In this document: one piece after another, positions 41,773-51,301 of the stretch
Position numbering within the stretch: the stretch's first letter is position 1
How the letters are laid out: each line of letters begins with the position of its first letter
DNA from: Bacillus sp. EB600
GTDB taxonomy: Bacteria; Bacillota; Bacilli; Bacillales; Cytobacillaceae
Direction: 5' to 3'
Assembly: GCF_024494385.1 (NCBI RefSeq)
Contig: NZ_JAEVLT010000003.1
Span: 62,001 to 126,000 of the forward strand
Length of the DNA: 64,000 bases
Made by a program: the position numbers and the translations under genes
The notes under the pieces: model-generated
Told to the model about the DNA's origin: nothing
Databases searched by the model: none
What the model saw: only the letters and a program-made list of their open reading frames with translations

Positions 41773-43212
41773 ATGGATTTGTTTGTGATATTGTTGGCAC
41801 TCGGGCTGTTGATGTTCGTTGCTTACCGCGGGTATTCGGTTATTCTATTTGCACCGATTTGTGCACTGTTAGCTGTTGTGCTGATTGCTCCAAGCCATGT
41901 GCTGCCGTTCTTTTCCGGTGTGTTTATGGAAAAAATGGTCGGCTTTATTAAGTCGTATTTTGCGGTCTTTTTATTGGGAGCAATTTTCGGTAAGGTTGTA
42001 GAAATGTCGGGAATTGCCGAATCAATCGCGAGGACAATTGTCCGCCTGCTCGGCGCAAAACGGGCGATGGTGACAATTGTTTTGCTGGGCGCGATTTTAA
42101 CCTATAGCGGTGTAAGCTTGTTCGTTGCCGTGTTTGCGATTTATCCATTTGCTGCTCAAATGTTCAGACAGGCGAATATTCCAAAAAGGCTGATTCCGGG
42201 TACGATTGCGCTTGGTGCCTTTACGTTCACGATGGATGCATTACCAGGAACGCCGCAAATTCAAAATGTTATTCCAATTGCTTTCTTTAAAACAAATATT
42301 TACGCTGCACCAACGCTGGGTGTCATCGGCGCTATTTTTGTCTTGATTGTCGGCCTGCTGTACTTGGAGTGGAGAAGAAGAAGTGCAGAAAAAGCTGGTG
42401 AAGGCTATTACGGGTTTGATGCTGAAACTGCAGCTGCATTGGAAAGTGTACAAGCAGATCCTAATGAGACTGCTGACCTCGATTTAACGGCTAAGCAATC
42501 GATTGGCAGACAGATTTTTGCGTTTGTCCCGCTGATTCTTGTTGGAGTTATGAATAAATTGTTTATTACCTATATCCCTCAATGGTATCCAAATGGATTT
42601 GATTTTTCAGCGATTGGTTTGAAAGCGTATACAGTTGATGTTACTGCGGTTGCTGCTGTTTGGGCGATTATCATGGCACTGATCGTCGGGATTATCTCAT
42701 CCCTTCTTTATGATTGGAAACGGGTTACGAAAAATTTGAAGGAAGGCCTGAACACAGCCATAGGCGGTTCACTGCTTGCCACGATGAATACAGGTGCTGA
42801 GTACGGGTTTGGAGGAATCATTTCAGCACTTCCAGGATTTGCAAAGGTCAGCGGCGGGATTGCCGGGACGTTCCATAATCCGCTTGTAAACGGTGCGGTA
42901 ACGACGAGTGCCCTCGCCGGGATGACTGGTTCTGCATCTGGAGGTATGGGGATTGCGTTAGGGGCGATGGCCGATAAGTACAACCAGGCGATTGCTGCAG
43001 CAAATATTCCACCTGAGGTCATGCACCGCGTTGTGGCAATGGCGTCCGGTGGTATGGATACCCTTCCGCACAACGGCGCAGTCATCACTTTACTTGCTGT
43101 TACGGGGTTAACCCATAAGCAATCCTACCGGGATATATTTGCGATCACCATGATAAAAACATTGGCTGTCTTCTTTATCATTGCCCTTTACACATTCTTT
43201 GGCATTGTTTAA
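41773..43212 (+). CDS. GntP-family permease, probable 3-hydroxybutyrate importer
   Basis: A 479-residue transporter with about 12 helices. ATG 41773 has AGGGGG six bases upstream; ATG 41767 touches it. LGAILTYSGVSLFVAVFAIYP and FTMDALPGTPQIQN and SALAGMTGSASGGMGI are GntP-family stretches. Followed by 3-hydroxybutyrate dehydrogenase, a sigma-54 activator and CoA-transferase genes, so uptake of 3-hydroxybutyrate (possibly acetoacetate) is likely. Driven by the sigma-54 promoter at 41699. Confidence 0.85.
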   Translation: MDLFVILLALGLLMFVAYRGYSVILFAPICALLAVVLIAPSHVLPFFSGVFMEKMVGFIKSYFAVFLLGAIFGKVVEMSGIAESIARTIVRLLGAKRAMVTIVLLGAILTYSGVSLFVAVFAIYPFAAQMFRQANIPKRLIPGTIALGAFTFTMDALPGTPQIQNVIPIAFFKTNIYAAPTLGVIGAIFVLIVGLLYLEWRRRSAEKAGEGYYGFDAETAAALESVQADPNETADLDLTAKQSIGRQIFAFVPLILVGVMNKLFITYIPQWYPNGFDFSAIGLKAYTVDVTAVAAVWAIIMALIVGIISSLLYDWKRVTKNLKEGLNTAIGGSLLATMNTGAEYGFGGIISALPGFAKVSGGIAGTFHNPLVNGAVTTSALAGMTGSASGGMGIALGAMADKYNQAIAAANIPPEVMHRVVAMASGGMDTLPHNGAVITLLAVTGLTHKQSYRDIFAITMIKTLAVFFIIALYTFFGIV

Positions 43213-43300
43213 ATGAGGAGATTCATATAGTAGGTAAAGGACAATAGTGAAATGATCCAGCACCTGAGCAAAGGTTTAATTTTAAAGGAGGGATAAAGAA

Positions 43301-44086
43301 ATGACAAAGGCGTTAGAAGGAAAAATAGCATTTATTACGGGTTCAGCAAGCGGAATCGGTTTGGAAATCGCGAAAACATTTACCGAAGAGGGAGCAAAAG
43401 TGGTGATTTCGGACTTGAATGCCGAAAAATGTGAGCAAGTCGTTTCGGAATTAAAACAGCAGGGATTCGAAGCCTTAGCTGCCCCGTGTGATGTAACCAA
43501 TGAGGAAGCCTTTAAAAAAAGTATTGAATTAGCACATGAAACGTTTGGAAGAATTGATATTCTCGTCAATAATGCCGGACTGCAGTTTGTTTCACCGATT
43601 GAAGAATTCCCAACGGAAAAATTTGAGCTGTTGGTAAAAGTTATGCTGACTGCTCCATTTATCGGGATTAAGAACGTGTTCCCGTACATGAAGGAACATG
43701 GGTTTGGCCGAGTAATCAATATGGCTTCTATCAATGGATTAGTCGGGTTTGCCGGCAAAGCTGCCTACAATAGTGCGAAGCACGGGGTTATTGGTTTGAC
43801 AAAGGTAGCTGCACTGGAAGGCGCTGAGCATGGTATTACGGTAAATGCCCTATGCCCGGGTTATGTTGACACCCCGCTTGTCAGAAACCAATTAGGGGAT
43901 TTAGCAAAAACAAGAAATGTAAGCCTTGACAGTGTTATTGGTGAAGTACTCTTGCCGCTTGTTCCGCAAAAAAGGCTGTTATCGGTATCAGAAATTGCTG
44001 ATTATGCCGTCTTTTTGGCCAGTGATAAAGGAAGAGGAGTTACAGGCCAAGCTGTTGTTCTTGATGGCGGGTATACAGCGCAATAA
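43301..44086 (+). CDS. 3-hydroxybutyrate dehydrogenase (SDR)
   Basis: A 261-residue short-chain dehydrogenase: TGSASGIG (NAD binding), NNAGLQFVSPIEEFP, and catalytic Ser in MASINGL with YNSAKHG. GLQFVSPIEEFP and VMLTAPFIGIKNVFPYM are typical of BdhA, which oxidises D-3-hydroxybutyrate to acetoacetate. The neighbouring permease and CoA-transferase complete the route to acetoacetyl-CoA. AAAGGAGGG precedes the ATG. Confidence 0.9.
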   Translation: MTKALEGKIAFITGSASGIGLEIAKTFTEEGAKVVISDLNAEKCEQVVSELKQQGFEALAAPCDVTNEEAFKKSIELAHETFGRIDILVNNAGLQFVSPIEEFPTEKFELLVKVMLTAPFIGIKNVFPYMKEHGFGRVINMASINGLVGFAGKAAYNSAKHGVIGLTKVAALEGAEHGITVNALCPGYVDTPLVRNQLGDLAKTRNVSLDSVIGEVLLPLVPQKRLLSVSEIADYAVFLASDKGRGVTGQAVVLDGGYTAQ

Positions 44087-44217
44087 TGTTCGATTGAAGA
44101 ATCAAATTCGGTGGCAAACCAGGATTCTTCGTTGGTTCGCTTTTAAGAGCGCCATCTAGTCCTACAAGTTTTCATCACCTTTTTTGCTATAATGTAGATA
44201 AAAAAGGTGGGAAGACA

Positions 44218-45639
44218 GTGGCACGAGGATTTGAAAGTGTACCCTATAGCTGGCATGAACAGATTATTAATTTATTAGCTGAACGGGTCGTCATCGTCGA
44301 CCGTGAAGGCATTATTCTCTATATTAATGAACCTTATAGTGAGTTTATCGGAACGACCGTTGAAAAAGCTCTTGGCCGCCCAGTGCAGGATGTCATTGAA
44401 AACTCACGCATGCACATTGTTGCAAAAGCAGGGGAAGCGGAGCTCGCGGCTGTGCAGCCGATCAACGGGAGTGAAATGATTGCCAACCGATATCCGCTTT
44501 ATGAGAATGGAGAACTGGCAGGCGCGATGGGAACCGTGATGTTCCGCAGTCCAGAGGAATGGCGGATGTATAAGAGCAAGATTCAGTTTCTTGTCGATGA
44601 GCTGAAGTATTATCAAACGAAGGTTCAAAGGGATTTAAAAAGTAAATACAGCTTTAATGATTTAATTGGGATGAGCCCTGCTTTCCTTGCGGCAAAAAAA
44701 CTGGCTGAAAGAGTTTCAACCAGCCATTCATCCGTTTTGTTGATGGGGGAATCGGGCACCGGAAAGGAATTGTTCGCCCATGCCATTCATCATAACAGCA
44801 TCCGTTTTTCCGCACCATTTGTAGCGATCAATTGTGCTTCGATCCCAGAAAATTTGCTGGAATCAGTGCTGTACGGTTATGAGGATGGAGCTTTTACGGG
44901 AGCAAAAAAGGGCGGGAAAATGGGACAGTTTGAAATTGCGGATGGAGGAACTCTTTTTCTTGATGAAATCGGCGATATGCCGCTTTCCATGCAAAGCAAA
45001 CTTTTACGGGTTCTCCAAGAGAAGGAAGTCCAGCGCGTCGGCGGATCAAAATCGATTCCAGTCGATGTCCGAATCATCGCGGCAACACATCGGGATTTAG
45101 AAAAGATGGTCGCGGAAGGGGAGTTTCGTCATGACTTATATTATCGGTTAAATGTTATTAAAATAGAAATTCCTCCGCTGCGAAAAAGAAAAGAAGACAT
45201 CCAGCTGATTTCGATGAGCCTTTTAAAAAAGTTGGGAAATCGGTTTTACCGAAAAGAAATCGGGTTATCGGATGAGGTGAAAGAAAAGCTCATGGAGCAT
45301 GCCTGGCCGGGAAACATTCGCGAACTAGAAAATGTGCTGGAGCGCTGCATTAATGTCTTAGACGGCAAAACGATCCAATTGGAGCACCTCCCATTATATT
45401 TACGTGATCAAGAGACTAAACCGGACGATAAAAACGTGCAGAATCCTATTAACGCAGATCGAGCAAACACACCTTCATTCCCGATTCAACCGTTAAAAGA
45501 AACACTCGCCCTGGTTGAAAAGCAAGCCATTCAACAGGCACTAGCGGCTGCGGAAGGAAATAAAATGGAAGCTGCTAAGCTGCTGGAAATTGGAAAAACC
45601 AGTTTCTATGAAAAATGCAAAATATATGGCATTAAATAA
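44218..45639 (+). CDS. Sigma-54-dependent activator, PAS-AAA+-Fis
   Basis: A 473-residue enhancer-binding protein: PAS domain (about 15-110), AAA+ domain with Walker A GESGTGKE, the sigma-54 contact loop GAFTGA, Walker B GTLFLDEIGD and arginine region FRHDLYYRL, then a Fis-type helix-turn-helix (NKMEAAKLLEIGKTSFYEK). GTG 44218 follows GGTGGGA. It probably senses an intermediate and activates the 41699 promoter through the three TTCCG-N6-GGAA sites. Confidence 0.93.
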   Translation: MARGFESVPYSWHEQIINLLAERVVIVDREGIILYINEPYSEFIGTTVEKALGRPVQDVIENSRMHIVAKAGEAELAAVQPINGSEMIANRYPLYENGELAGAMGTVMFRSPEEWRMYKSKIQFLVDELKYYQTKVQRDLKSKYSFNDLIGMSPAFLAAKKLAERVSTSHSSVLLMGESGTGKELFAHAIHHNSIRFSAPFVAINCASIPENLLESVLYGYEDGAFTGAKKGGKMGQFEIADGGTLFLDEIGDMPLSMQSKLLRVLQEKEVQRVGGSKSIPVDVRIIAATHRDLEKMVAEGEFRHDLYYRLNVIKIEIPPLRKRKEDIQLISMSLLKKLGNRFYRKEIGLSDEVKEKLMEHAWPGNIRELENVLERCINVLDGKTIQLEHLPLYLRDQETKPDDKNVQNPINADRANTPSFPIQPLKETLALVEKQAIQQALAAAEGNKMEAAKLLEIGKTSFYEKCKIYGIK

Positions 45640-45677
45640 CGAAGCCAGGAAGAAAAGAGTAAGAGAGGAAAGTCAAA

Positions 45678-45725
45678 ATGATTAAAAACATTACGATTAT
45701 TGGTTCAGGTGGAAAAGCTCAATAA
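45678..45725 (+). pseudogene. 3-hydroxyacyl-CoA dehydrogenase 5' remnant
   Basis: GAGAGGAAAGTCAAA leads to ATG 45678 encoding MIKNITIIGSGGKAQ-stop. MIKNITIIGSG is the usual N-terminus of 3-hydroxybutyryl-CoA dehydrogenase in Bacillus (GSGxMG Rossmann start). After Gly11 the sequence is unrelated, so the gene was deleted, leaving its ribosome binding site and first codons. An unrecognised in-frame tail (KLGKIKAGVTPQTVYV) follows to about 45797. Confidence 0.6.
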
Positions 45726-45905
45726 ACGAGACCGTAATTTTATAAAGCTTGGAAAAATTAAAGCCGGGGTTACTCCACAAACAGTTTACGTTTAAAATAT
45801 AGAAACATAGTGTAATAGGTTGTATATTTTTTGAAAATTAAGACTAGCACATAAAAGTGGGTTTATAGATAGAGGAAGATTATATCGAAAGGGTGATAAA
45901 TTTTT

Positions 45906-46607
45906 ATGAAAAAGGATAAAATCATCGATTCATTTGAAGAAGCAATTCAAGATATCCAAGATGGTGCCACAATCATTGTTGGCGGTTTCGGCTTAAGCGG
46001 GATTCCGGAAAAGGCGATTCTTGCTTTACGTGATAAAGGAACGAAGGATTTAACCATTGTGAGCAATAACTGTGGGGTAGATGATTGGGGCCTTGGTCTT
46101 TTATTGGAGAATAGACAAATTAAAAAGATGATTGCGTCCTATGTCGGAGAAAACAAGCTGTTTGAACGCCAATTTTTAAGCGGGGAGATAGAGGTAGAAT
46201 TAGTACCTCAAGGGACACTGGCTGAGAGAATTCGTGCCGGCGGTGCTGGAATTCCCGGATTCTATACAGCCACCGGAGTGGGGACAGCGATTGCAGAGGG
46301 AAAGGAACATAAGGTTTTTAACGGACGGACTTATATTTTAGAAGAAGGAATTGTTGGGGATTTTGCCTTAGTAAAAGCATGGCAGGCCGATCCGCTTGGA
46401 AACCTAGTCTATCGAAAAACAGCTCGTAATTTTAATCCGCTAGCGGCTATGGCCGGCAGGGTCACGATTGCGGAAGTGGAGGAAATCGTTCCTCTTGGTC
46501 AATTAGATGCGGATCACATTCATACACCTAGTGTTTTTGTTCAAAGGATCTTACTTGGAACAAATTATGTGAAAAGAATTGAAAGGCTTACGGTTACAAA
46601 TGGATAG
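45906..46607 (+). CDS. scoA: 3-oxoacid CoA-transferase subunit A
   Basis: A 233-residue alpha subunit of succinyl-CoA:acetoacetate CoA-transferase. [16 protein letters not shown] is the CoA-binding GxGGF region; [12 protein letters not shown] and [11 protein letters not shown] follow. With ScoB it activates acetoacetate to acetoacetyl-CoA. AAGGGTG precedes the ATG; scoB follows after 31 bases. Confidence 0.95.
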   Translation: MKKDKIIDSFEEAIQDIQDGATIIVGGFGLSGIPEKAILALRDKGTKDLTIVSNNCGVDDWGLGLLLENRQIKKMIASYVGENKLFERQFLSGEIEVELVPQGTLAERIRAGGAGIPGFYTATGVGTAIAEGKEHKVFNGRTYILEEGIVGDFALVKAWQADPLGNLVYRKTARNFNPLAAMAGRVTIAEVEEIVPLGQLDADHIHTPSVFVQRILLGTNYVKRIERLTVTNG

Positions 46608-46638
46608 TTAGAAAACATATTTGGGAGGGGAAAACAAG

Positions 46639-47292
46639 ATGAGTGATAGTCGGCAAAGAATTGTAAAACGGGCGGCACAAGAGATAAAGGATGGCATGAA
46701 TGTTAATCTCGGGATTGGAATGCCAACGCTTTTAGCAAATGAAATACCGAAGGATTATAATGTCTTGCTTCAGTCTGAAAATGGCTTATTAGGAATTGGC
46801 CCATACCCGGTTGCCGGAGAGGAAGATCCTGATCTTATTAATGCAGGAAAAGAAACGGTCACGACCGTAAAAGGTGCTTCCTTTTTTGATAGTGCAGAAT
46901 CGTTTGCGATGATTCGGGGCGGGCATATTGACCTTGCGATTCTTGGAGGTATGGAGGTTTCTGAAACAGGAGATTTAGCGAATTGGATGATTCCGGGAAA
47001 AATGGTAAAAGGAATGGGCGGGGCGATGGATCTTGTTCATGGTGCCAAGCGCGTTGTCGTTATTATGGAACATGTAAATAAACACGGGGAATCAAAAGTT
47101 AAAAGGGAATGTTCTCTTCCATTAACAGGTCAACAGGTCGTTCATCGATTAATCACGGATCTAGCTGTTTTTGATTTCACTTCAGAAGGTATGGTTCTAA
47201 TGGAAACGCAAGAGGGAGTTTCGGTGGAAGAAGTAACGGAAAAAACAGAAGCCGCTTTTTCAGTTAGCCCGGGATTGCGCGCAGCAAAGTAA
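46639..47292 (+). CDS. scoB: 3-oxoacid CoA-transferase subunit B
   Basis: A 217-residue beta subunit with the catalytic Glu in [24 protein letters not shown] and [20 protein letters not shown] 46639 has GGGAGGGG upstream. Forms the CoA-transferase with ScoA and ends the hydroxybutyrate locus. Confidence 0.95.
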   Translation: MSDSRQRIVKRAAQEIKDGMNVNLGIGMPTLLANEIPKDYNVLLQSENGLLGIGPYPVAGEEDPDLINAGKETVTTVKGASFFDSAESFAMIRGGHIDLAILGGMEVSETGDLANWMIPGKMVKGMGGAMDLVHGAKRVVVIMEHVNKHGESKVKRECSLPLTGQQVVHRLITDLAVFDFTSEGMVLMETQEGVSVEEVTEKTEAAFSVSPGLRAAK

Positions 47293-47298
47293 AACAGA

Positions 47299-47342
47299 AA
47301 AGAAGTACCCCTGTTCTTTAATAGAACCGGGGTTTCTTCTTT
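47299..47342 (+). terminator. Terminator after scoAB
   Basis: AGAAGTACCCC pairs with GGGGTTTCTTCT around a loop; TTTTC follows. Confidence 0.75.
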
Positions 47343-47445
47343 TCGTTTATGAAACCAGTCGGACCCCTACTGGTATGCGGAGTTGGCCCGTACATTCGTA
47401 CGATCAGCCCCGCGATTCGATTCGATATACGATTCGGAAGCTCAT

Positions 47446-47550
47446 GGTGATGCGTTATGAACCATTTCGGATGCGTTATGAACGATTTTCGATGGTTATG
47501 AACGATTTTCGAGGGATTATGCACCATTTTTCAATAGTTATGAGCATTTT
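47446..47550. repeat. Short imperfect tandem repeats (about 20-22 bp)
   Basis: Five consecutive variants of GATGCGTTATGAACGATTTTC, e.g. GGATGCGTTATGAACGATTT and GATGGTTATGAACGATTTTC. No coding function. The neighbourhood 47343-47710 has no gene. Confidence 0.7.
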
Positions 47551-47710
47551 ACCATAATATGTAAAATTAGACAATTATTTATAGGGTTATAAAGGCCAAC
47601 ACGATTGTCTTGCCAACATTTTCTTGGACTGCTTTTACGATTGATGCCTGCTTTATTCACTACTATAATAAAAATAGTTTAGTATTTTAGGAATCGAGTG
47701 TGGAGCAGCA

Positions 47711-48385
47711 ATGGCTATTTTGAAAAATGATTGGGCGCCTTTACTTGAAGGGGAATTTGCAAAACCGTATTATCAGCGGCTGTGGGGGGCGCTGCGTGAT
47801 GAGTACCAAACACGAACGATTTACCCCGATCAATACGATATTTATAATGCACTGCATTACACCCAATTCGAAGACACGAAGGTTGTGATCATTGGTCAAG
47901 ACCCTTACCATGGTCCTGGGCAGGCCCATGGATTAAGTTTTTCGGTTAAACCAGGAGTAGGAATTCCTCCATCATTGAAAAATATTTATAAGGAATTACA
48001 GAATGATTTAGGATGCTATATTCCGAATCACGGTTATTTGGTTGAGTGGGCTAAGCAAGGGGTATTGATGCTTAATGCCGTATTAACAGTCCGGGCTGGA
48101 ACCCCAAACTCACATAAAGGCCTTGGCTGGGAAATGTTCACCGACAAGGTTATTGAAACCTTGAACAAGCGGGAGACACCTGTTGTGTTTATCCTGTGGG
48201 GAGCCTTTGCCCAACAAAAGCAGCAGCTGATCACGTCACCGCAGCATTACATCATTAAATCACCACATCCGAGTCCGTTTTCCGCTAATCGTGGCTTCTT
48301 TGGAAGCAAGCCATTTTCCAGTGCCAATGCCTTTTTACGAAAAATTGGCCGGGAGGAGATCGATTGGCAGATCCATAATCGATAA
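47711..48385 (+). CDS. ung: Uracil-DNA glycosylase
   Basis: A 224-residue family-1 UNG that removes uracil from DNA. The water-activating loop [18 protein letters not shown], the uracil-specificity [10 protein letters not shown] and the [13 protein letters not shown] leucine/minor-groove loop are all present. Normal length. Single gene with its own terminator. Confidence 0.97.
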   Translation: MAILKNDWAPLLEGEFAKPYYQRLWGALRDEYQTRTIYPDQYDIYNALHYTQFEDTKVVIIGQDPYHGPGQAHGLSFSVKPGVGIPPSLKNIYKELQNDLGCYIPNHGYLVEWAKQGVLMLNAVLTVRAGTPNSHKGLGWEMFTDKVIETLNKRETPVVFILWGAFAQQKQQLITSPQHYIIKSPHPSPFSANRGFFGSKPFSSANAFLRKIGREEIDWQIHNR

Positions 48386-48415
48386 CCGAGCAATCCAATT
48401 TAATAGATTACTAAG

Positions 48416-48457
48416 AAATAACCTTAGCTTCTTAATAAAGTTAAGGTTATTTTTTTC
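48416..48457 (+). terminator. Terminator after ung
   Basis: AAATAACCTTA pairs with TTAAGGTTATTT; seven T follow. Confidence 0.85.
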
Positions 48458-48600
48458 AAATTAACTCGTTCAGAACAAGGCATGAACGGACATGCATAAC
48501 GCCTTCATTCTAAGACAGCATTTATTAGACATTATGATTATAAAAGTGAAGTGCTTTTTTTGCCGTAAAGTTTCGTATTATCAAAATAATTTGAAATATT

Positions 48601-48636
48601 AGTCATTTTTGAATATAATTATATTCAAAAATGACT
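48601..48636. promoter_or_regulatory. 36-bp perfect palindrome at the activator gene start
   Basis: Each 18-base half (AGTCATTTTTGAATATAA) is the exact reverse complement of the other, with no loop. It ends 12 bases before ATG 48648. It could be an autoregulatory operator or an RNA hairpin hindering translation. Confidence 0.75.
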
Positions 48637-48647
48637 AGGTGATGAAT

Positions 48648-50021
48648 ATGAATGGAAGTTTGGATGATTCAATTATTTTAAAGCATATTCTGCAGCATAC
48701 GTTTGATGAAATCTTTGTGGCAGACGCTACTGGAATGGTTTTATATACAAGCCAATCTACTGAAAAGGTTTTTGGCATTCCTTGTGAGCAAATTGTTCAT
48801 CACAATATTTTCGACTTGGAGAAGCAGGGAATGTTTTTACCTTCCGTGATTGCTAATGTGTTAAGAACCAATCAAAAAGACATGCTAATCCAGGAAACAA
48901 AGCACAATAGAAAACTGATTATTTCCGGATACCCAATTTATGGACCAACCGGGGAATTGGTTGGAGCGCTTAGTGTTTCAAGAGATGTTACAGAGTTTGA
49001 ACATTTGAAAAAAGAGAATGAGCAGGTCGCAGAGGCATTAAACTTATATAAAGAACAAATAGAACAATTAAAAAAACAAGCGGCCAATCACTACTTTTTG
49101 CGAAATAGCAAAATGGAAAAGGTATTTGATATTGTCTCAAAAGTAGCTAATTTAGGAGTAACCGTGCTTTTGGAGGGAGAATCAGGATCGGGAAAAAACC
49201 ATATTGCCCAAATGATTCATCAAATGTCTGCAAGAGAAAACCACCCTTTTGTTGAGGTAAACTGCGGGGCAATACCCGAAGCACTGTTCGAATCAGAGCT
49301 TTTTGGCTATGAGGAGGGGGCCTTTACCGGATCTAAAAAAGGAGGGAAAAAGGGTTATTTTGAAGCAGCGGGAAAGGGAACCTTATTTCTCGATGAAATT
49401 GGCGAATTGCCGATGAATTTGCAGGTAAAACTGCTGTCTGTTTTACAAAACCACAACATCATGAGGGTGGGTGGAAGTAAAAAGATAGAGGTGAATTGCC
49501 GAATTATTTGTGCTACCAATCAAAACTTGGAAAAAATGATTGCGGAGCGAAAATTTAGAGAGGACCTTTATTATAGAATAAACGTGGTGAAGATTGAGAT
49601 TCCTCCTCTTCGAGAGCGAAAGGAGGAAGTTTTTCATTTAATATATGAAATTACCGAAGAAATGAATCAAAAATATGAAATGGACAAGCACTTTACCCCA
49701 TCAATGATTGCCTGGCTTAGCCAGCAAGAATGGCCGGGGAATGTTCGGGAATTGCGGAACTTTATCGAAAAAAAGATTATTACATCGAATGAAAATGAAA
49801 TTGCTCTTGAGGTGGAGAAACAGGAAACAAAAAGGGAGGTGTCAGCTGTATCTGATGAAATGGCGTTAAACGATTATCTAGAATCATTAGAAAATGAATA
49901 TATTGTGCGGATGTATCAAAAATATCCAAGCAGTATTAAACTTGCTGAAAAATTAGGAATCAGCCAATCCACCGCCAATCGAAAAATACGGAAATATGTC
50001 AATGAAGGTAGTCAGTTTTGA
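48648..50021 (+). CDS. Sigma-54-dependent activator, PAS-AAA+-HTH (second)
   Basis: About 457 residues. PAS domain (15-125), coiled coil (about 125-145), AAA+ domain with Walker A GESGSGKN (Asn replaces the usual Glu after Lys), GAFTGS instead of the canonical GAFTGA in the sigma-54 contact loop, Walker B GTLFLDEIGE, and a C-terminal helix-turn-helix KLAEKLGISQSTANRKIRKY. ATG 48648 is the best-spaced start from TAGG; ATG 48642 and GTG 48639 are in frame. It likely drives the ureohydrolase promoter at 50149. Confidence 0.9.
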   Translation: MNGSLDDSIILKHILQHTFDEIFVADATGMVLYTSQSTEKVFGIPCEQIVHHNIFDLEKQGMFLPSVIANVLRTNQKDMLIQETKHNRKLIISGYPIYGPTGELVGALSVSRDVTEFEHLKKENEQVAEALNLYKEQIEQLKKQAANHYFLRNSKMEKVFDIVSKVANLGVTVLLEGESGSGKNHIAQMIHQMSARENHPFVEVNCGAIPEALFESELFGYEEGAFTGSKKGGKKGYFEAAGKGTLFLDEIGELPMNLQVKLLSVLQNHNIMRVGGSKKIEVNCRIICATNQNLEKMIAERKFREDLYYRINVVKIEIPPLRERKEEVFHLIYEITEEMNQKYEMDKHFTPSMIAWLSQQEWPGNVRELRNFIEKKIITSNENEIALEVEKQETKREVSAVSDEMALNDYLESLENEYIVRMYQKYPSSIKLAEKLGISQSTANRKIRKYVNEGSQF

Positions 50022-50148
50022 TTATATAAAACGAATTGATAGGGACTATTTTTGTACCGAACCGGACAATCGTATGAACCAACCTTTATATGGTACGCTT
50101 CAACTGCCATATAGCATGCTCCACTTTCCCCGTTATTCCCTTAGAAGC

Positions 50149-50166
50149 TTGGCATGAAAGTTGCAT
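50149..50166 (+). promoter_or_regulatory. Sigma-54 (-24/-12) promoter
   Basis: TTGGCATGAAAGTTGCAT has the GG-N10-GC core and one mismatch to TTGGCAC-N5-TTGCW. ATG 50208 lies 42 bases downstream. TATGG and CCATA half sites in 50088-50112 may be part of an activator site. Confidence 0.88.
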
Positions 50167-50207
50167 AAATAAAGATGAGAACAAAATTTTGTTGGGGGGC
50201 TTCTTTC

Positions 50208-51200
50208 ATGTCAAATCAAGATGAAAAGCAATTTCTAAATCTGCCTTTTACGGGAATCTGTACGTTTGGGAAGTATCCGGTTTGTCCGGATCTAGACAAG
50301 CTGGATGCGGATGTCGCGGTGATTGGCGTACCAAATGATATGGGCACACAATGGAAATCGGGGGCTAGAATGGGCCCGAGGGGAATTCGGGAAGGCTCGA
50401 CATTGTACAGCTTTGGATTGAATGGTGCTTACGATATTGAAAAAGACATCATGTATTTAGGGCCGAAATGGAAAGTAGTCGATTGCGGCGATGTGGACAT
50501 GGTTCATGGGGACATCATACAATGCCATGAAAATACGGAAGCAGCGATCAGAAAAATTGTCGCAAAAGGAGCGATGCCGGTTGTGTTAGGCGGTGACCAC
50601 TCCATCACCATTCCAGTTGGAAAAGCTTTGGAAGAATTAGGTCCCTTTCATGTGATTCAAATTGACGCCCATTTGGACTGGGCCGACCACCGTTCTGGGC
50701 AGCGGTATGGCCATGGAAGCTGTATCCGCCGTTTGTCGGAAATGGACCATGTTCAGAAAATCTTCCAATTTGGCATTCGCGGGATTAGCAGTAGTATAAA
50801 AGAAGACGTTGATGCGGCTAGAGAATATGGCAGTGTCATTTTATCACCAAGGCAAATGAGGAAGATGGGAATCGAAAACGTTCTGGAACTGATTCCAAAA
50901 GGTGAAAAATATTATATTACGCTTGATATTGACGGTTTGGACCCTTCCGTAGCTCCGGGAACGGGCACCCCATCACCGGGCGGATTTATTTACGATGAGG
51001 TAAATGAATTGCTCGAAGCAATCGCCAAAAGAGGCCAAGTGATTGGTTTTGATTTAGTAGAGGTGGCCCCGCCATATGATCCCGCAGGAATGACCGGCCA
51101 AGTCGGTGCTCGGATCGCCCTGGATTTACTCAGCTTTGTTTTAAAAGAAAGAGAGAACGCAGCAGAAGGCAGTGCAAGCAAAGAAGAAATTCACTCTTAA
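50208..51200 (+). CDS. Ureohydrolase (agmatinase/arginase family)
   Basis: A 330-residue Mn-dependent amidinohydrolase. Metal ligands are visible in GGDHSI, DAHLDWAD and DIDGLDP; GTGTPSPGGF is the substrate loop. ATG 50208 has GGGGGG eight bases upstream. The family releases urea from agmatine, guanidinobutyrate, guanidinopropionate or related guanidines; the N-terminal extension (LPFTGICTFGKYPVCPDLD) fits the agmatinase/guanidino-acid hydrolase group, but the substrate is not decided. Together with an NCS1 permease under sigma-54 control this suggests use of a guanidino compound as nitrogen source. Confidence 0.85.
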   Translation: MSNQDEKQFLNLPFTGICTFGKYPVCPDLDKLDADVAVIGVPNDMGTQWKSGARMGPRGIREGSTLYSFGLNGAYDIEKDIMYLGPKWKVVDCGDVDMVHGDIIQCHENTEAAIRKIVAKGAMPVVLGGDHSITIPVGKALEELGPFHVIQIDAHLDWADHRSGQRYGHGSCIRRLSEMDHVQKIFQFGIRGISSSIKEDVDAAREYGSVILSPRQMRKMGIENVLELIPKGEKYYITLDIDGLDPSVAPGTGTPSPGGFIYDEVNELLEAIAKRGQVIGFDLVEVAPPYDPAGMTGQVGARIALDLLSFVLKERENAAEGSASKEEIHS

Positions 51201-51202
51201 TG

Positions 51203-51251
51203 AGGAGCCTGGTTTTACATAGAAAGACTTCCTTTCTGTGTAAAACGCTCC
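51203..51251 (+). promoter_or_regulatory. Long intercistronic hairpin
   Basis: GTTTTACATAGAAAG pairs with CTTTCTGTGTAAAAC across five bases, and flanking GGAGC and GCTCC extend the stem. No U-tract follows, so it is more likely an mRNA-processing or stabilising structure between the two genes than a terminator. Confidence 0.6.
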
Positions 51252-51301
51252 ATAAAACCTATCAACCTATTCTTAAAAAAAAAATATAGGGGGTTTTGTT
51301 G

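Noticed and set aside
45800..45905. Sigma-54 promoter before scoA
   Set aside because: CTAGCAC is followed by no TTGC element at the needed distance.
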